Below, piece by piece: positions 34,539 through 42,994 of a stretch of DNA of 64,000 bases. The translations under genes were made by a program, and so were the position numbers. Numbering within the stretch: position 1 is the stretch's first letter; each line of letters starts with the position of its first letter. Source of the stretch: CAVTHW01 sp963734625 (GTDB lineage Bacteria > Acidobacteriota > Terriglobia > Bryobacterales > Bryobacteraceae); NCBI GenBank assembly GCA_963734625.1, contig CAVTHW010000008.1, positions 1-64,000 on the forward strand, in the 5' to 3' direction. A model generated the notes under the pieces. The model made no database searches and had not been told where the DNA came from. It saw only the letters and a program-made list of their open reading frames with translations.

Positions 34539-35923
34539 CTCCAGAGCCGGTCGTTCGGCTGGCGCCCTCGTCCCGGAGTTGCCGGCGCTCCACCCGGTCC
34601 GCGCCGCCCCGGCGACATCTGCTCCAGGTCCCACTGAGGCGTGGGATCGAAGTAGCCGGGCCCGTTTTGGAGATTCTTCCTGATGGCGTCTTCGTTCAGC
34701 GTGATCCCCAAACCCGGCCCGTTAGGCACGTTGATGTAGCCCTTGTCGATGATCGGCTTGATGTTCGCCACCACATCGCCCCAGGCTGGGTTGTCAACCG
34801 CGTGGTTCTCCTGCACCAGAAAGTTCTCCGTGGCAGCGGCACAATGCACGTTGGCAAACGCTCCCACCGGCCCGCTGGCACAGTGCAGCACCATCGGCAC
34901 TCCGAACTCTTGGATGGCGTCACCCGTCTTGTGCGTCTCCAGAATCCCGCCCGCGGTCAGCAGGTCGGGCTGGAGCAGATCCGTGGCATGGTTCTTCGCC
35001 AGTTCGATAAAGCCTTCCTTCAGGTAGATGTCCTCGCCCGTGAGCGTCGGAACCTCGATCGCGTCGGTGATCTTCTTCCACAGTTCCGTGTACTGCCACG
35101 GAATAAAATCCTCCATCCAGGCCAGGTTGTACTTCTCGAACGCCTTGCCCAGGCGAATGCAGGAATTCACCCCGATGTGCCCGAAGTGATCCGTGGCAAT
35201 CGGCACATCCCAGCCCGCCGCTTCGCGCACCTTGGCCATGTAGTCGGCCATCAGGGCGATGCCCTTGTCTGTGATCTCCAGGCCCGTGAACATGTGCACC
35301 GTGCTGCCCGAGATGTCCGCCCCCGCCGGATACACCACCGTACCTGGAACGTTCTGGATCAGGTTGATGCCCACGTCGGCCTTGAAAAATGTGAAGCCGT
35401 CCTTCCGGCGCAAATCAAAGCGCTGCTTGAAAACGGCCGGGTCGGCTGCCCCCGGCGTGTCGCAGTAAATCCGGATCTTGTCGCGGAACTTGCCGCCCAG
35501 CATCTGCCAGATCGGCACGTTGTAGGCTTTGCCCGCCAGGTCCCACAGCGCGATTTCGATGCCGGACACGCCGCCGCCCTGGCGGGCGTGAGAACCGAAC
35601 TGTTTGATCGAACGGAAAATCTTGTCGATGTTGCAGGGGTTCTCACCCACCACCTTCCGCTTCAGTTGCAGAACGTAGCTCGGGATGGCCCCGTCGCGGT
35701 TCTCGCCGTAGCCGACAAGGCCTTGGTTGGTGTCCAGGCGGATTATCGCCCCGGCCATCCGCACGTCGGTAATCCGCAAATCCGACGGCTTGGAGGCCGT
35801 ATTGGTGTACTGGAGCGCCGCGTCCAGCGTCTCATCCGCCCAAAAGCCAGCGCCCACGGTCATGGCGACGCCTTTCAAAAAGGAACGCCGGCCGGTCAGC
35901 TTCTTTACTGATTCCTTGATCAT
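34535..35923 (-). CDS. Enolase-superfamily dehydratase (mandelate racemase/muconate lactonising type), exported
   Basis: A protein of 462 residues with a Tat signal (LTGRRSFLKGVAMTVGAGF). The barrel carries the superfamily residues in order: FFKADVG (Lys region, about residue 193), ATDHFGHIG (first metal ligand, about 247), WMEDFIPW (second, about 273), LTGEDIYL (third, about 298) and VLHCASGPVGAFANVH (about 345). The C-terminal tail is Gly/Pro/Arg-rich (SPGRRGPGGAPATPGRG) and low in complexity. The protein resembles the acidobacterial exported dehydratases more than any characterised enzyme, so a sugar-acid dehydratase role is inferred. It may share a transcript with the broken RraA-like gene, which starts 1 kb upstream and ends 30 bases before this start. 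Confidence 0.8.
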   Translation of the reverse strand: MIKESVKKLTGRRSFLKGVAMTVGAGFWADETLDAALQYTNTASKPSDLRITDVRMAGAIIRLDTNQGLVGYGENRDGAIPSYVLQLKRKVVGENPCNIDKIFRSIKQFGSHARQGGGVSGIEIALWDLAGKAYNVPIWQMLGGKFRDKIRIYCDTPGAADPAVFKQRFDLRRKDGFTFFKADVGINLIQNVPGTVVYPAGADISGSTVHMFTGLEITDKGIALMADYMAKVREAAGWDVPIATDHFGHIGVNSCIRLGKAFEKYNLAWMEDFIPWQYTELWKKITDAIEVPTLTGEDIYLKEGFIELAKNHATDLLQPDLLTAGGILETHKTGDAIQEFGVPMVLHCASGPVGAFANVHCAAATENFLVQENHAVDNPAWGDVVANIKPIIDKGYINVPNGPGLGITLNEDAIRKNLQNGPGYFDPTPQWDLEQMSPGRRGPGGAPATPGRGRQPNDRLWS

Positions 35924-35953
35924 CGTCGGATTCTCCGGGAAGCCAGAACACTC

Positions 35954-36948
35954 TTATGGGCTTGGCGGCGCGCCGCCTCTACCCGCGCCGGCGCCCCTGC
36001 CCGCCCCTCCTTGACGCGGCTGGCTCGCCTCGGCCACCATCGCCAGAAATTCGGCCCGCGGCATCTTCAGCTTCTCAGGGTGAGCGTCAACCCATTTCAC
36101 AAGCTCGGCATATTTCGCCGGAGTCCAACCGCCTTCGAGCAGACCGGCGTTCTGGCCCGTGGTATTCCGTTCATAGTTGTAGGCATTTTCGAGAGCGGTG
36201 AATTCCGCCCTCTTGATCGCCTCTCCGGCGAACTGTGAGGGAATAAAGATGACCCCATCCCGCTTGGCCAGGACCAGGTCCCCCGGCAGCACAACTGCAC
36301 GTCCGATACGGACCGGAGCGTTGATCGCCGTCAACTGCATTTCAGACCAGGCCCCAGGATCGTAGCCGCGATAAAACCCATTGAGAAAAGGGATTGCCCG
36401 GTTTTCCTCCTGATCCCTGATGCCGCCGTCGAATATGAAACCGGAATGGGTTCTTGGCGGCGATGCCGCTTCCCAGGTTGGAACCGATCAATGTGCCTCC
36501 CACGATCTTCCCGAAGCCGTCGGCGACAAGGGTGTCTCCCATCACCAGTTCATTGATCACCCAGGTGTTGGTCCCGGTGCCAACGCGTCCCTCCGCCTTG
36601 CCCTCGGCCTGAATGGCGCTCACCATGTCGGCCCGCGTCGGCATGAATTGCGCCGTGACCGCACGGCCGGCGAAGGGCTGGTCGATGTGGAGAGCCTGCC
36701 AGCCGCTCTCAAACTGGTTGCGGTAGCCTCGGCCGCCCACATAGTCCTGGATATCCTCGATCGTCACATCCAGGGCGCGCTTGAGCAGATCGTCCGGCAA
36801 CTTTCGGGCGCCCGTCGGGGAAGCGCTCGCCCTTCCACTCCGACGTATAGAACATCATTTGCTCCTTCGTCATCTTTATCTGAGCGAAGGCAGGCCACAT
36901 GCCCAACACGGTGCAGGCTATCAATGCAGTCAGAATCGTTTTTCTCAT
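35954..36948 (-). pseudogene. Exported RraA/HMG-aldolase-like protein, two +1 frameshifts
   Basis: Three frames join into about 330 residues. ATG 36948 opens a signal peptide (MRKTILTALIACTVLGMWPAFAQ). The second frame holds the RraA-like core: LLKRALDVTIEDIQDYVGG, GRAVTAQFMPTRADM and GDTLVADGFGKIVGGTLIGSNLGSGIAAK. The third continues GFIFDGGIRD, APVRIGRAVVLPGDLVLAKRDGVIFIP and a Gly-rich tail to 35954. The D-G-x-R-D and G-D-x-x-x-A-D/D-G-V elements are those of the RraA/4-hydroxy-4-methyl-2-oxoglutarate aldolase family. Shifts lie near 36805 (aaagttgccgg) and 36455 (aagaacccattcc), both net +1. Removing one base in each restores family sequence. Genes of this family often sit next to exported enolase-superfamily proteins, as here. 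Confidence 0.8.
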
Positions 36949-37188
36949 AGGACGTCCTCTGAATTCGGCCGGAAACTGGGCCGGATTCGATTGTACACCC
37001 AACCGCCTGACCTGTAGCAACCCTTGCTCCATTGACGGCAGGAACTGCACGACACAACTCGCGGGAATCTTGGCTTCTACCTTAATTTGCGCATTATTCA
37101 GCTTTGGCCCTCAATCTGCACTTCACTGGATGGAGAAGCGACGAGAAATGTCCACGCTGACGAAATAGCACAGAAGACGAGGCAGAGA

Positions 37189-37770
37189 ATGAACATAACC
37201 ACACTAAGCACCACCGAAATGGCCCTGATCGGCGCTCTTGCCGTGGTTCTCATTGCAGGCATAGCCGCGTTCCTTTTGCACCGAAAACGCCGGACTGAGA
37301 GACTGCGCACCCAGTTCGGCAGTGCTGAATATGCTCGCGCCGTCGAAAAACTCGGCGACCGGCGGCACGCGGAGGCAGGCCTCGAAGAGCGCAACCAACG
37401 AGTCGAGAAGTTTCACGTCCGGCCGCTCGCGGCAGCCGATCGCGCACGCTTCGTTGAGTCTTGGCGCGGAGTCCAGGCGCACTTCGTTGACGGCCCCGCC
37501 AGTGCGGTAACTGAGGCGGACAAACTACTGGGTGATGTGATGTCCACGCGAGGCTATCCGGTCAGTGACTTTGAACAGCGGGCGGCGGATATCTCCGTGA
37601 ATCATCCGCTAGTTCTGGAAAACTACCGAAAGGCTCACGAAATCGCGCTCCGCCAGGCGCCGCAGGAGGCCAGCACCGAAGACCTGCGCCAGGCCATGGT
37701 TCATTACCGGACGCTTTTCGAGGCGCTGGTTAACGAGCCGGAGGTGCCTTTGGCCCAAGTTGCATCCTGA
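37189..37770 (+). CDS. Membrane-anchored protein, unknown, paralogous to its downstream neighbour
   Basis: A protein of 193 residues from ATG 37189 (CAGAGA upstream). One membrane helix near 11-31 (ALIGALAVVLIAGIAAFLL) is followed by a basic HRKRR stop-transfer stretch and a cytoplasmic helical domain. The latter contains FVESWRGVQAHFVDGPASAVTEADKLLGDVM (about 85-115) and STEDLRQAMVHYRTLFEALV near 165-185. The same two blocks occur in the downstream protein: WDTIQGGFVDEPRRAVEQADSL and STEDLRLALRRYRSFFGRLL. The family is one I have met only as hypothetical. It is the first of a plus-strand run that continues with a BON-domain protein, which suggests an envelope or stress role. Confidence 0.6.
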   Translation: MNITTLSTTEMALIGALAVVLIAGIAAFLLHRKRRTERLRTQFGSAEYARAVEKLGDRRHAEAGLEERNQRVEKFHVRPLAAADRARFVESWRGVQAHFVDGPASAVTEADKLLGDVMSTRGYPVSDFEQRAADISVNHPLVLENYRKAHEIALRQAPQEASTEDLRQAMVHYRTLFEALVNEPEVPLAQVAS

Positions 37771-37841
37771 GCACAGACTATGAAGCGAAGAACTAGAAGA
37801 GAGAAGAAGAGCAGAAATATGCGGGACTCACCACGGCGGCT

Positions 37842-38210
37842 TTGGCTGGCGCCGGCGAGCCAACGGCGTTGAAGCAGGAGCTTGAGCTGCGGCCACCGAG
37901 CGCAGAACTACAGCCACCGGCTGTGGCCGCTGATGAACGGGCGACGCCGCTGTTTTCGCCTGACGAGGCGAAGGCGTTTCGCGTTCGCTGGGATACGATC
38001 CAGGGTGGCTTTGTGGACGAGCCCCGCCGAGCGGTGGAGCAGGCGGACAGCCTGGTCGCAGGGGCTATGAAGCGCCTGGCGGAGATATTTGCGGATGAAC
38101 GGGCGAAGCTCGAGGGGCAGTGGGATCGCAAAGAGAGCGTATCGACCGAGGATCTTCGGCTTGCGCTGCGCCGCTATCGGTCGTTTTTCGGGCGTCTTCT
38201 TTCGATTTAG
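37842..38210 (+). CDS. Paralogue of the preceding protein, start uncertain
   Basis: The certain part encodes a soluble helical domain homologous to the end of the upstream protein (RVRWDTIQGGFVDEPRRAVEQAD and STEDLRLALRRYRSFFGRLL). No good start codon is visible. The frame is open from 37797 and reads EEEQKYAGLTTAALAGAGEP before the TTG at 37842. An ATG at 37780 lies in another frame and would join only by a shift near 37810. Either a rare TTG start or a frameshifted 5' end is possible. The stop is 29 bases before the BON gene. Confidence 0.55.
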   Translation: MAGAGEPTALKQELELRPPSAELQPPAVAADERATPLFSPDEAKAFRVRWDTIQGGFVDEPRRAVEQADSLVAGAMKRLAEIFADERAKLEGQWDRKESVSTEDLRLALRRYRSFFGRLLSI

Positions 38211-38239
38211 AACATTTTGAGAGAAAAGGAGACCCTACA

Positions 38240-38764
38240 ATGAAGTCAATCGTTATCAGTCTGATGCTGGCAGTCTGTATGCTCGCCCAGGTCCAGCGGC
38301 CTGTTTCGGATAGGGCGCAGGCCAGGCTCGAGCGCCAGGTGCGCCACGAACTGGTCATGCTCCCTTACTACGGGCTGTTCGACAACCTCGCGTTCCGGGT
38401 AGACGGGACCACGATCACTCTGTTAGGACAGGTGAGCCACCCGATACTAAAAAAGGATGCCGGCGACGCGGTGAAGGACATCGAGGGCGTGGAGAATGTC
38501 GATAACCAGATCGAGGTGCTGCCGACCTCTCCCAGCGACGATCGCATACGCGTCGCGGCCTATCGCACGATCTACGGACAAGCCGTACTGAACCGGTACG
38601 CAATGCAGGCGGTGCCGTCGATCCACATCATCGTCAAGAACGGGCACATCACGCTGGAAGGCATGGTCGGCAGCCAGACCGATAAGAACATCGCCGGGGT
38701 GCAAGCCAACATGGTCGCCAGTGTCTTTTCGGTGACAAACAACCTTCAGATCGAGAGCAAGTGA
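38240..38764 (+). CDS. Secreted double-BON-domain protein
   Basis: A protein of 174 residues from ATG 38240, with AAAAGGAG eight bases upstream. A signal peptide (MKSIVISLMLAVCMLAQVQ) is followed by two BON domains at about 30-95 (NLAFRVDGTTITLLGQVSHP, VKDIEGVENVDNQIEVLP) and about 98-174 (IHIIVKNGHITLEGMVGSQTDKNIA, ending VTNNLQIE). BON domains bind phospholipid or peptidoglycan surfaces and are found in OsmY-type periplasmic proteins induced by osmotic stress. It is probably periplasmic. It is likely co-transcribed with the two upstream paralogues. Confidence 0.85.
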   Translation: MKSIVISLMLAVCMLAQVQRPVSDRAQARLERQVRHELVMLPYYGLFDNLAFRVDGTTITLLGQVSHPILKKDAGDAVKDIEGVENVDNQIEVLPTSPSDDRIRVAAYRTIYGQAVLNRYAMQAVPSIHIIVKNGHITLEGMVGSQTDKNIAGVQANMVASVFSVTNNLQIESK

Positions 38765-38788
38765 GTTAGCGGCTACTCGGTGCTGAAG

Positions 38789-39637
38789 ATGAAGATCCCG
38801 GGCGATCTGCATGTGCTGCTGTTGGGCTTGGCCTCAACCACGGCCCTTCTCGGCCAGGTAAATGCGAGCGAGATCATCCGCAACGCAGTCGCCGCCGACG
38901 AGTCCAACTGGAAGATCGCCCGGAACTATTCGTTTGCGCAACGGGTGGAACTCCGGAAACTGGACGCCCTGGGAAAGGTGAAGTCGTCCGAGGTGCGCTC
39001 CTACGACATCACCTTTGAGGAAGGCACGCCCTACCGCCAACTGGTCGAGAGAGACGACCTGCCGTTGCTCCCCGCCGAAGAGAGGAAAGAGCAGGAGAAC
39101 CTCGCCAAGAGTATCGCCCAGCGGCGGCAAGAGACCGACACGGAGCGGGCCAGGCGCTTGTCCGTATACGAGAGGCGCCCGGATTGGCTGCGTGAGGCCT
39201 GGCACGAATTGCCGGATGCTTTCGAGTTCCGGTTGGCCGGAGAAGGGAAGCTGGAGGGCCGCGGCGTATTCATCATCGAGGGCACGCCGCGCCCGGGATA
39301 TCAACCCCGCTCCCGCACCGCCAAGTTGCTTCCCTCTATCAAAGGCAGATTCTGGGTGGACCAACAAGACCACCAGATCGTGAAGGTAGAAGCGGAAGTC
39401 ATCGAGACCATTTGGATGGGGCTGTTCCTGGTACGCGTCGCGAAGGGAACACACGCGACTCTGGAGCTGGCATGCGTCAGCGATGGCGTCTGGCTGCCCG
39501 ACCGCCTGCAAGTATTCGCCTCGGCCCGGTTGGGACTGCTAAGCACCTTGCGCTTCGAGCAGGACATCCACTACAGCCGGTATAGCAGCGTTCCAGACGA
39601 CGCCCGCAGCACCAGGCTGAACCGATTCACACAGTAG
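38789..39637 (+). CDS. Exported protein, possible LolA/outer-membrane lipoprotein-sorting-like fold
   Basis: A protein of 282 residues from ATG 38789 (a GTG at 38780 is in frame). The signal peptide ends near residue 22 (LASTTALLGQ). The mature part begins with a helix (ASEIIRNAVAADESNWKIARNYSFAQRVE) and continues with beta strands that end GRFWVDQQDHQIVKVEAEVIETIWMGLF. The phrase 'FWVD..D..IVKVE' is typical of proteins with the LolA/LppX-like half-barrel found in acidobacteria, which bind lipids or act in envelope transport. No experimental relative comes to mind. The gene ends beside the palindrome at 39634-39662. Confidence 0.6.
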   Translation: MKIPGDLHVLLLGLASTTALLGQVNASEIIRNAVAADESNWKIARNYSFAQRVELRKLDALGKVKSSEVRSYDITFEEGTPYRQLVERDDLPLLPAEERKEQENLAKSIAQRRQETDTERARRLSVYERRPDWLREAWHELPDAFEFRLAGEGKLEGRGVFIIEGTPRPGYQPRSRTAKLLPSIKGRFWVDQQDHQIVKVEAEVIETIWMGLFLVRVAKGTHATLELACVSDGVWLPDRLQVFASARLGLLSTLRFEQDIHYSRYSSVPDDARSTRLNRFTQ

Positions 39638-39662
39638 GGGCACGGCGGCGCCGTGCCCCTAC
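39634..39662 (+). terminator. Perfect 13-bp stem hairpin overlapping the stop codon
   Basis: gtaggggcacggc and its complement gccgtgcccctac flank a 3-nt loop. The stem starts at the TAG stop of the preceding gene. There is no following T-run, and the next gene is on the same strand 41 bp away. It may therefore be an intrinsic-like terminator or a REP-type palindrome rather than a classical terminator. Confidence 0.5.
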
Positions 39663-39703
39663 CACTTGGCCTATACTTGCGGAGAGGGGCACAAGGAGAG
39701 GTT

Positions 39704-40879
39704 ATGCCAGGTGAACGGATATCTCGACGCCAACTCATCGCGGGTGCGGCCAGCGTTGCGATCGGCAGGGCGTTTGCAGCCACCCCGCCGTCCTCGGCCG
39801 TGGCCATTGCGCGCTGCGCCACCTACGACCAGCAAATGTTCCAGACGCTGGGCCGTCTCGTGAATCAGATCGGGGGAATCGGGGGACTGGTCAAGGGCAA
39901 GACCGTGGCGGTGAAGCTCAATCTCACGGGAAACCCTGAGCGCTTCCCGGAGCGGCCGGACCTGCCCTACCGCAATCATCCGGCGACGGTCCTGGCGCTG
40001 GCTCAGTTGCTGTCCAACGCGGGCGCCCAGCGGATCCGTATCATTGAAGCTTTCTTTCCACCTTCCCAGGAACTGGAATTGTGGGCGCGTTACGGACTGG
40101 ACGTTAAGGCGATCAGCAACGTGGGCTGCAAGGTGGAATGGGAGAATACCCAGAACCTCGGGCAAGGCAAGGAGTATAAGCGGTTGAAGGTGCCCTCGGG
40201 CGGCTACATCTTCCCGGCTTTCGACTTGAACCACTCCTTCACCGATTGCGACGTTTACGTATCGTTGTCGAAACTGAAGCACCACGCCACCGCCGGCGTG
40301 ACGATGGCCATGAAGAACAACTTTGGCAACACCCCCTGCTCCTTGTACGGCGGCGACTGCGGCGACAGCGGCAACGAGATCCCCAGGCAGGAACGGCAAT
40401 CGGTCTGCCACGTAGGGAAGGGAACACCGCCCAAGGGGGTGCCCCAGGAACTGGATCGCACCACGCCGCGAGAGGGCGGCTACCGCGTGCCTCGGATCGT
40501 AGTCGACGCGGTGGGCGCGCGGCCGATCGACCTGTCGATTGTCGATGCCATCGAGTCGATCAAGGGTGGAGAGGGCGCCTGGAACCGGGGGGTAGTGCTC
40601 GTCAAGCCGGGCCTGCTGCTGGCGGGGAAGAATCCCGTGTGTGTGGATGCGGTCTCGACCGCGGTCATGGGCGGGGACCCGCTGGCGGATCGCGGGCAGA
40701 GCTTCTTCGGGGATTGCGACAACATGATCAAGCTGGCCCAGGCCGTAGGCCTCGGAACCGGGGACCTGTCCCGCATCGAACTGCCTGGGCTCAAGATCAA
40801 AGAGGCGCTGTTCGACTACGGCCCGAGGCCAATCTCGGCGCCTGCGCGCGGCGCGACCGGAGCGCGCGGCCCCGCTTAG
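39704..40879 (+). CDS. Exported DUF362 protein, copy 1
   Basis: A protein of 391 residues from ATG 39704 with AAGGAGAGG upstream. It has a Tat-like signal (ERISRRQLIAGAASVAIG). The DUF362 core shows GGLVKGKTVAVKLNLTGNP (about residues 61-79), CDVYVSLSKLKHHATAGVTMAMKN near 183-206, LSIVDAIESIKGGEGAW near 282 and CVDAVSTAVMGGDPLADRG near 317. DUF362 proteins have a fold resembling lactate racemase LarA and nickel- or iron-sulphur-binding proteins. Their reaction is unknown, and this copy lacks a ferredoxin domain. It is clearly paralogous to 55439-56602. Its stop codon lies in the left arm of the palindrome that the group II intron interrupts. Confidence 0.83.
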   Translation: MPGERISRRQLIAGAASVAIGRAFAATPPSSAVAIARCATYDQQMFQTLGRLVNQIGGIGGLVKGKTVAVKLNLTGNPERFPERPDLPYRNHPATVLALAQLLSNAGAQRIRIIEAFFPPSQELELWARYGLDVKAISNVGCKVEWENTQNLGQGKEYKRLKVPSGGYIFPAFDLNHSFTDCDVYVSLSKLKHHATAGVTMAMKNNFGNTPCSLYGGDCGDSGNEIPRQERQSVCHVGKGTPPKGVPQELDRTTPREGGYRVPRIVVDAVGARPIDLSIVDAIESIKGGEGAWNRGVVLVKPGLLLAGKNPVCVDAVSTAVMGGDPLADRGQSFFGDCDNMIKLAQAVGLGTGDLSRIELPGLKIKEALFDYGPRPISAPARGATGARGPA

Positions 40880-40953
40880 CAGGCTGCGGAAAAAGCCCTT
40901 CTGTAGGTTCGACTGGAGTTTCTCCATTTCAGGCTGGGGCTCGGTTGTGGAGT

Positions 40954-42883
40954 GGGCCGCCAGGTCCGGATAGCGCCGGGATGAACCGGCATGGAGTAGC
41001 GAACGAAAGAGTCGTACGGGGAAGGAGTAGCGATCCACCCTGACCCCGAGTCATGCGAGGGCGGTCGTGAGGCCGAACTTGAAGCGTTGACAGGGGCATA
41101 TGTAGGCGCGGTATTGAGCTCCGAAATCAGGTGGTGTGGGGTGCCGACGGTGTCAGGCCACCCGGAAGGCAACACTGTGCCAAGCGTCAGGCGAGCTTGG
41201 CCAGGCCCCGCGGAGTCGAAGACCCGCTGCATGCATAGAAACTCCATGCGCGAGAACCGGGAGACCCCGTTGTTGCCCGTTGCAGCTCGATGCGGTCCGG
41301 TGGGAGAAGGCGATGAGCTCTAAGACTCACATGCACGACAGCGGGGAGTCGTACAGCGGCGTAGTACCTACGAAGCAGCCGAACAACGGCGGGAGACCGC
41401 TGGCGGAGGGTGTGGAGGAAAGGCCGCTGACCAAGGGGAACACGGAACAACTCAACCTGTGCCGGACACCGAGCCGGGCAAGCAGGCCAAGCGGGCTGGA
41501 CCGTGTGCGCGAGGCAGCCAGGGAGGACGGGAAGCTACGGTTCACTGCTCTGCTGCACCATGTGACAACGGATCTGCTCCGGGCGAGCTATCACAGCTTG
41601 AAAAAGCAGGCAGCGCCGGGAGTGGACGGAGTGACATGGGAAGAATATGGAGGAGGCCTGGAGGCGCGGCTGAGCGACCTGCATGGGCGAATCCACCGTG
41701 GGGCATATCGGGCGCAACCGTCGCGGCGAGTCTGGATACCGAAAGCCGATGGAAGACAACGACCATTGGGGGTCGCGGCGCTGGAGGACAAGATCGTTCA
41801 GCACGCGGCCGGGACGGTTCTCAACCAGATATGGGAAGAGGACTTTCTGGGCTTCAGCTACGGGTTCCGGCCGGGGCGCAGCCAGCATGATGCTTTGGAT
41901 GCGCTCTACGTCGGGATTGTGCGCAAGAGAGTGAACTGGGTGCTCGATTTGGACATCCGGGCGTTTTTCGACAAAATCGATCACGCGTGGCTGATCCAGT
42001 TCGTGGAGCACCGGATCGGAGACCAGCGAATCGTTCGCCTGATCCAGAAATGGTTGAAGGCGGGCGTGATGGAGCAAGGCCGGTGGCACGAGACGGAGGA
42101 AGGGACACCACAAGGGTCGGTGATTTCGCCGATCCTGGCCAATCTCTACCTGCACTATGTGCTCGATCTCTGGGTGAACCAGTGGCGGAAGAAGCAAGCG
42201 ACGGGCGATGTGATCATCGTGCGTTATGCCGACGACGCCGTGCTGGGGTTTCAGTACCGGGAAGAAGCCGAGCGGTTCCTGGAGCAGTTGCGGGAACGGC
42301 TGGCGAAGTTCGGGCTGGAGCTGCATCCGGAGAAAACGCGCCTGATCGAGTTTGGGCGCTATGCCGCCGAGCGCCGGAAGAAGCATGGGGAAGGGAAACC
42401 GGAGACCTTCAACTTCTTGGGTTTCACCCACATCTGCGGGGCGAACCACAAGACAGGCCATTTCACCGTACACCGTAAGACCATCGGCAAGCGCATGGCA
42501 GCCAAGCTGAAGGAGATTCGGGCTCAACTGCGGCAGCGCTTGCACGGGTCGATCGGAAATACGGTGGCATGGTTGCAGTCGGTGGTTCGCGGCTACTTCC
42601 AGTACCATGCGATTCCGGGGAACCTGGCGCAGATGAGGTCGTTTCGCAAGGACATCGCGCGAATGTGGTTTCGCCAGCTTTGGCGGCGGAGCCAGCGAAG
42701 CCAGTGGACTTGGGAACGATTCAATTCTCGCCTGGAACCCTTGCTGCCCGGACTCCGCGTTCTACACCCGTACCCTGATGCGCGCTTCAACGCCACGCAT
42801 CCAAGGTAAGAACCGTGTGCGCTAGCAGCGCCAGCACGGGTCTGTGCGGGGGGCAGCGGGCAACCGCTGTCCCTACCGCGACC
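40954..42883 (+). mobile_element. Group II intron
   Basis: The intron-encoded RT/maturase is flanked by structured, non-coding sequence typical of a group II ribozyme. The 5' part (from gtgggccgcc, 40954) is a compact domain I region with several short stem motifs. Directly after the maturase stop, 42810-42844 forms the domain V hairpin (GAACCGTG...GCACGGGTC around a tagca loop). 42849-42883 then forms a domain VI-like stem with ccctaccgcgacc at the 3' end. Both ends are estimates, give or take 10-20 bp, because the exon-binding sites were not resolved. The intron sits between convergent genes in a palindromic element, a target preferred by group IIC-like introns. Confidence 0.8.
41313..42809 (+). 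CDS. ltrA: Group II intron-encoded reverse transcriptase/maturase
   Basis: A protein of 498 residues from ATG 41313 (GGGAGAAGG upstream). The upstream part of the open frame (from 41136) is ribozyme sequence. The reverse transcriptase blocks are present: GVDGVTWEEY (RT1 region, about residue 104), RRVWIPKADGRQRPLGVAALEDKIVQ near 143, DLDIRAFFDKIDH near 215, EGTPQGSVISPILANLYLHYVLD near 265 and the catalytic VRYADDAVLGF near 307. The thumb/X maturase domain follows with GYFQYHAIPGN and ends PDARFNATHPR. No HNH endonuclease domain is present. The protein helps the intron splice and retromobilise by reverse transcription. The frame is intact, so the element may be recent. Confidence 0.95.
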   Translation: MSSKTHMHDSGESYSGVVPTKQPNNGGRPLAEGVEERPLTKGNTEQLNLCRTPSRASRPSGLDRVREAAREDGKLRFTALLHHVTTDLLRASYHSLKKQAAPGVDGVTWEEYGGGLEARLSDLHGRIHRGAYRAQPSRRVWIPKADGRQRPLGVAALEDKIVQHAAGTVLNQIWEEDFLGFSYGFRPGRSQHDALDALYVGIVRKRVNWVLDLDIRAFFDKIDHAWLIQFVEHRIGDQRIVRLIQKWLKAGVMEQGRWHETEEGTPQGSVISPILANLYLHYVLDLWVNQWRKKQATGDVIIVRYADDAVLGFQYREEAERFLEQLRERLAKFGLELHPEKTRLIEFGRYAAERRKKHGEGKPETFNFLGFTHICGANHKTGHFTVHRKTIGKRMAAKLKEIRAQLRQRLHGSIGNTVAWLQSVVRGYFQYHAIPGNLAQMRSFRKDIARMWFRQLWRRSQRSQWTWERFNSRLEPLLPGLRVLHPYPDARFNATHPR

Positions 42884-42994
42884 AATGCCGGCGGTCTCGC
42901 CGGCAGAGGGAGAGATTCTTCCAGAAGTTCGCACTGCTTCTATGTGTTCTACCGCCGCCGTCTGAGCTTGCCAACCGGCTTTTTCAGCAACTGC

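Noticed and set aside
34667..35911. 414-codon plus-strand frame opposite the enolase-superfamily gene
   Set aside because: It mirrors the full length of a recognised enzyme and has no family pattern of its own. Similar shadows at 32057-33304 and 9455-10501 were left out for the same reason.
42810..42844. Apparent change in the intron domain V triad (GAACCG instead of GAGCCG)
   Set aside because: The opposite strand reads CGGGTC, so the change may be part of a natural variant of this intron class, not a defect. I cannot decide without an alignment.
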